DNA of 64,000 bases, taken from Ewingella sp049889095. GTDB lineage: Bacteria; Pseudomonadota; Gammaproteobacteria; Enterobacterales; Enterobacteriaceae. Location of the stretch: the NCBI GenBank assembly GCA_049889095.1, contig JBLJFK010000017.1; one strand, given 5' to 3'. A program made the position numbers and the translations under genes. The notes under the pieces were generated by a model. It saw only the letters and a list, made by a program, of their open reading frames with translations. It did no database searches and was not told the origin of the DNA. Shown one piece after another: positions 62,453 to 64,000 of the stretch (position 1 is its first letter; each line of letters starts with the position of its first letter).

Positions 62453-62881
62453 TTAGTGAGTCGTAATATGCTTAATCAACACATCGACGGTCAGATGGTT
62501 GATGAATTCTATGGAATGGGAGGAGAGCGTCCCGAACAGCCTGTTTTTATGTCCCATAATCACCAGATCGACACCTGACCCGGTGACACAGGCTTCGACG
62601 TCCTTAAAGCGGCTGATGGTAACGATTTCTTTCACATCCACGGGAAAGTTCACGGTGTCTACCAACCGGCTCAGCATGGCTTTGGCCGCAATAATTTCAG
62701 CCGACTGGCGGTCCTTGGTTAATGAATCAGAGGCAATGTCTAACTCCCGGTAATCAGAGGTGAGGTGGCCAAGCGTGATCGCCGTCCCTTGTTCATGAAA
62801 TCCCTTGGCAACCCCCTGCAGCAGGAATTGGCCGTCGGTTTCATCGCTGAGCAATATCAGAGCATGTTTATAGATTGGCAT
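62453..62881 (-). CDS. Universal stress protein (UspA superfamily)
   Basis: A 142-residue UspA-fold protein. The nucleotide-binding stretch GHKNRLFGTLSSHSIEFINHLTVDVLI is like that of UspC/UspD. Usp genes are frequent in fluoride-riboswitch regulons. It starts 3 bp after the pyrophosphatase stop, so the two are translated together. Biochemical role unknown. Confidence 0.88.
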   Translation of the reverse strand: MPIYKHALILLSDETDGQFLLQGVAKGFHEQGTAITLGHLTSDYRELDIASDSLTKDRQSAEIIAAKAMLSRLVDTVNFPVDVKEIVTISRFKDVEACVTGSGVDLVIMGHKNRLFGTLSSHSIEFINHLTVDVLIKHITTH

Positions 62882-62884
62882 TAA

Positions 62885-63787
62885 TTACCTCGACGAGGTT
62901 GAGAGCGCGCCCGTCAGCCACGGGAGTATGTCCTTTTCCCTGCTGATAACGCCGGGAAGAGAAAGACACGTGAGATCGAGCGCATTATTTTCTGAGAAAT
63001 ATAACGTGGTGTTTTTCTGAAAAATATCCGTGACGGCCAACATAGCCATGTCCAAATGGCCGGACTGACACTTTTTTGTTAACGCGACAAGCAGGTCAGG
63101 GAGCACTGCGTCCATTGCCGACATACCTGCCACTTCAATTTGTGAAAGCAGTATCGACTGACCGTTAATCTGATAGCGCTTGGCGTCTTTCATAAGGAGT
63201 TGGTCGGGTGTCAGCCCCGCGATGTCGGTTTTAGCGTTCAGCAGGCCTTTCACAAAGGCGTCATAATTTAGTTCGCTTATGATGGATAACGCCTGCACGG
63301 CAGCCCTGTCGTGAGCGGTAGTGGTTGGGGATGTGAGCGCCACAGTATCACTCAATATTGCACCCGATATCAGTGTGGCCTGCGATGAGGAAATGGGCTG
63401 ATGATATTCAAGGGTAAGGATTTGCCAGAGCACCGTGGCACAGCTGCCGACAGCGCGTATCCAAACATCCGGAGGATTTTGTGTGATGACCGTACCTAAC
63501 TGATGATGGTCTATGATGCCCAAAATGTTACTGAAAGCTAAAGAGGGTGGACCCTGCTCCAAATCCGTAAAGTCGACCAGCCAGACCTGTTTTCCACTCA
63601 GGTCTTCTTTGAGTAGGTGAGGGGCTTCCACGTTGGCCTGGTGCAGAATAAACGTCGTTTCAGGAGTTATGTCACCAAGCCTAAATGGGGTTGCGTGTTT
63701 TCCGTGGCTTTTAAGCCAGTCCGCTGTAACAAGAGCGCTGCAGATGCTGTCGCTGTCGGGATTGAGGTAACCAAAAACGCGGATCAT
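62885..63787 (-). CDS. ppaC: Family II (manganese-dependent) inorganic pyrophosphatase
   Basis: A 300-residue DHH-superfamily pyrophosphatase. The DHH motif IIDHHQLG, the Asp in ILSDTVALTSPT, the VGSCATV stretch and the C-terminal DHHA2-like end (LPGVISREKD) are present. The N-terminal motif reads FGYLNPDSDSICSA, with Tyr where family members have the metal-binding His (FGHxNPDxD), and VDFTD replaces VDHNE. Family I pyrophosphatase is strongly inhibited by fluoride, so this unrelated enzyme would back it up. AGAGGA precedes the ATG. Confidence 0.9.
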   Translation of the reverse strand: MIRVFGYLNPDSDSICSALVTADWLKSHGKHATPFRLGDITPETTFILHQANVEAPHLLKEDLSGKQVWLVDFTDLEQGPPSLAFSNILGIIDHHQLGTVITQNPPDVWIRAVGSCATVLWQILTLEYHQPISSSQATLISGAILSDTVALTSPTTTAHDRAAVQALSIISELNYDAFVKGLLNAKTDIAGLTPDQLLMKDAKRYQINGQSILLSQIEVAGMSAMDAVLPDLLVALTKKCQSGHLDMAMLAVTDIFQKNTTLYFSENNALDLTCLSLPGVISREKDILPWLTGALSTSSR

Positions 63788-63849
63788 AGCGTCTTCCTCT
63801 GACGGGGCAGAAGAACGTTAACAGACAAATAAAGATAGATTTTTTTCAT
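63784..63849 (-). CDS. Putative 21-residue leader peptide of the fluoride operon
   Basis: Between the riboswitch and ppaC an ATG opens MKKIYLYLSVNVLLPRQRKTL. Its stop codon overlaps the ppaC start as ATGA. An AGG lies 10 bp before its ATG. Translation of the leader would be coupled to ppaC and could be the step that the riboswitch controls. Not known to be expressed. Confidence 0.5.
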   Translation of the reverse strand: MKKIYLYLSVNVLLPRQRKTL

Positions 63850-63894
63850 AAGAGTACCTGACATACCTGCCTAAGAGAGAAAGCAAAAATGTAT

Positions 63895-63957
63895 ATCAGG
63901 CGTCATCATCCGAACTGGACAGTCCGGCGGTTGGGAAAGGTGGAACACCATCACCTT
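63895..63957 (-). ncRNA. Fluoride riboswitch (crcB motif)
   Basis: On the minus strand: AAGGTGATGGTGTTCCACC, then CCCAACCGCCGGACT, then CGGATGATGACGCCTGAT. The GGTGATGG…CCACC stem, the AACCGCC segment and the closing GATGACGCCT fit the crcB-motif pseudoknot that binds fluoride. It lies 108 nt upstream of ppaC and 46 nt upstream of the leader ORF. This explains the gene content behind it (pyrophosphatase, Usp, enolase). Confidence 0.85.
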
Positions 63958-64000
63958 ACTGATGAATATAGGTGAAAATCTACCACTGTGCAATGTGCAT

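Noticed and set aside
1..64000. CRISPR arrays, tRNA genes, intact prophage
   Set aside because: No regularly spaced direct repeats, no cloverleaf-like tRNA sequences and no phage structural genes were seen in reading the window.

Overview
The window is chromosomal DNA of a member of the order Enterobacterales. The left part follows the Escherichia coli gene order closely: the end of a 5S rRNA gene, then yfiM-pssA-pat-yfiP-trxC-yfiF, then the emrB-emrA-mprA, proX-proW-proV, nrdF-nrdE-nrdI-nrdH, ygaM, ygaC and ygaP-ygaV blocks. Protein sequences resemble their E. coli counterparts but are clearly not E. coli, so a Yersiniaceae-like genus (Serratia, Rahnella or similar) is possible. I cannot name a genus from sequence reading alone.

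Layout. 1-7.5 kb: rrn end and the pssA/pat/trxC housekeeping block. 7.6-13.5 kb: EmrAB-type drug efflux with its MarR repressor, and a separate MFS exporter with a divergent LysR regulator. 13.6-18.2 kb: the proU osmoprotectant transporter with two tandem substrate-binding proteins. 18.7-22.8 kb: a CitA/CitB-type two-component system divergent from a 2-hydroxycarboxylate transporter. 23-28.2 kb: an aldo-keto reductase and the class Ib ribonucleotide reductase operon behind two NrdR-like boxes. 28.3-41.8 kb: a MocR regulator with its neighbour, ygaM, ygaC, an AraC/GyrI regulator, pfkB, a CYTH protein, an orphan N-hydroxylase, PhzF, ada, three GNAT acetyltransferases and the ygaVP sulfur/redox operon. 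41.9-45.4 kb: an iron alcohol dehydrogenase and a chemoreceptor lying between two opposite ends of an IS903-like element.

45.5-54.95 kb holds an eight-gene catabolic operon: an FGGY ribulokinase-like kinase, a fucose/arabinose isomerase-like protein, a DapA/NanA-type aldolase, a cytoplasmic BNR (sialidase-like) hydrolase, a three-gene TctCBA carboxylate transporter and a LacI regulator. The set fits uptake of a ketosidic ulosonic acid, release of the acid, cleavage to pyruvate plus a pentose, isomerisation, and phosphorylation into the pentose phosphate pathway. KDO (3-deoxy-D-manno-octulosonate) is my leading guess for the substrate. This is the best candidate here for an undescribed system.

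55.6-61 kb is an island of wreckage: remains of IS903-like, IS6-family and IS21-family elements, an internal-deletion scar joining a regulator fragment to a dehydrogenase fragment, an orphan CbtA toxin, a truncated TetR, an aldo-keto reductase tail, and a short tyrosine recombinase whose start codon sits inside a 15-bp hairpin. 61-64 kb is a fluoride-resistance operon on the minus strand: a fluoride (crcB-motif) riboswitch, a short leader peptide, a family II pyrophosphatase, a universal stress protein, a second enolase and a small membrane protein. Enolase and pyrophosphatase are the classic fluoride-sensitive enzymes, and the operon replaces both.
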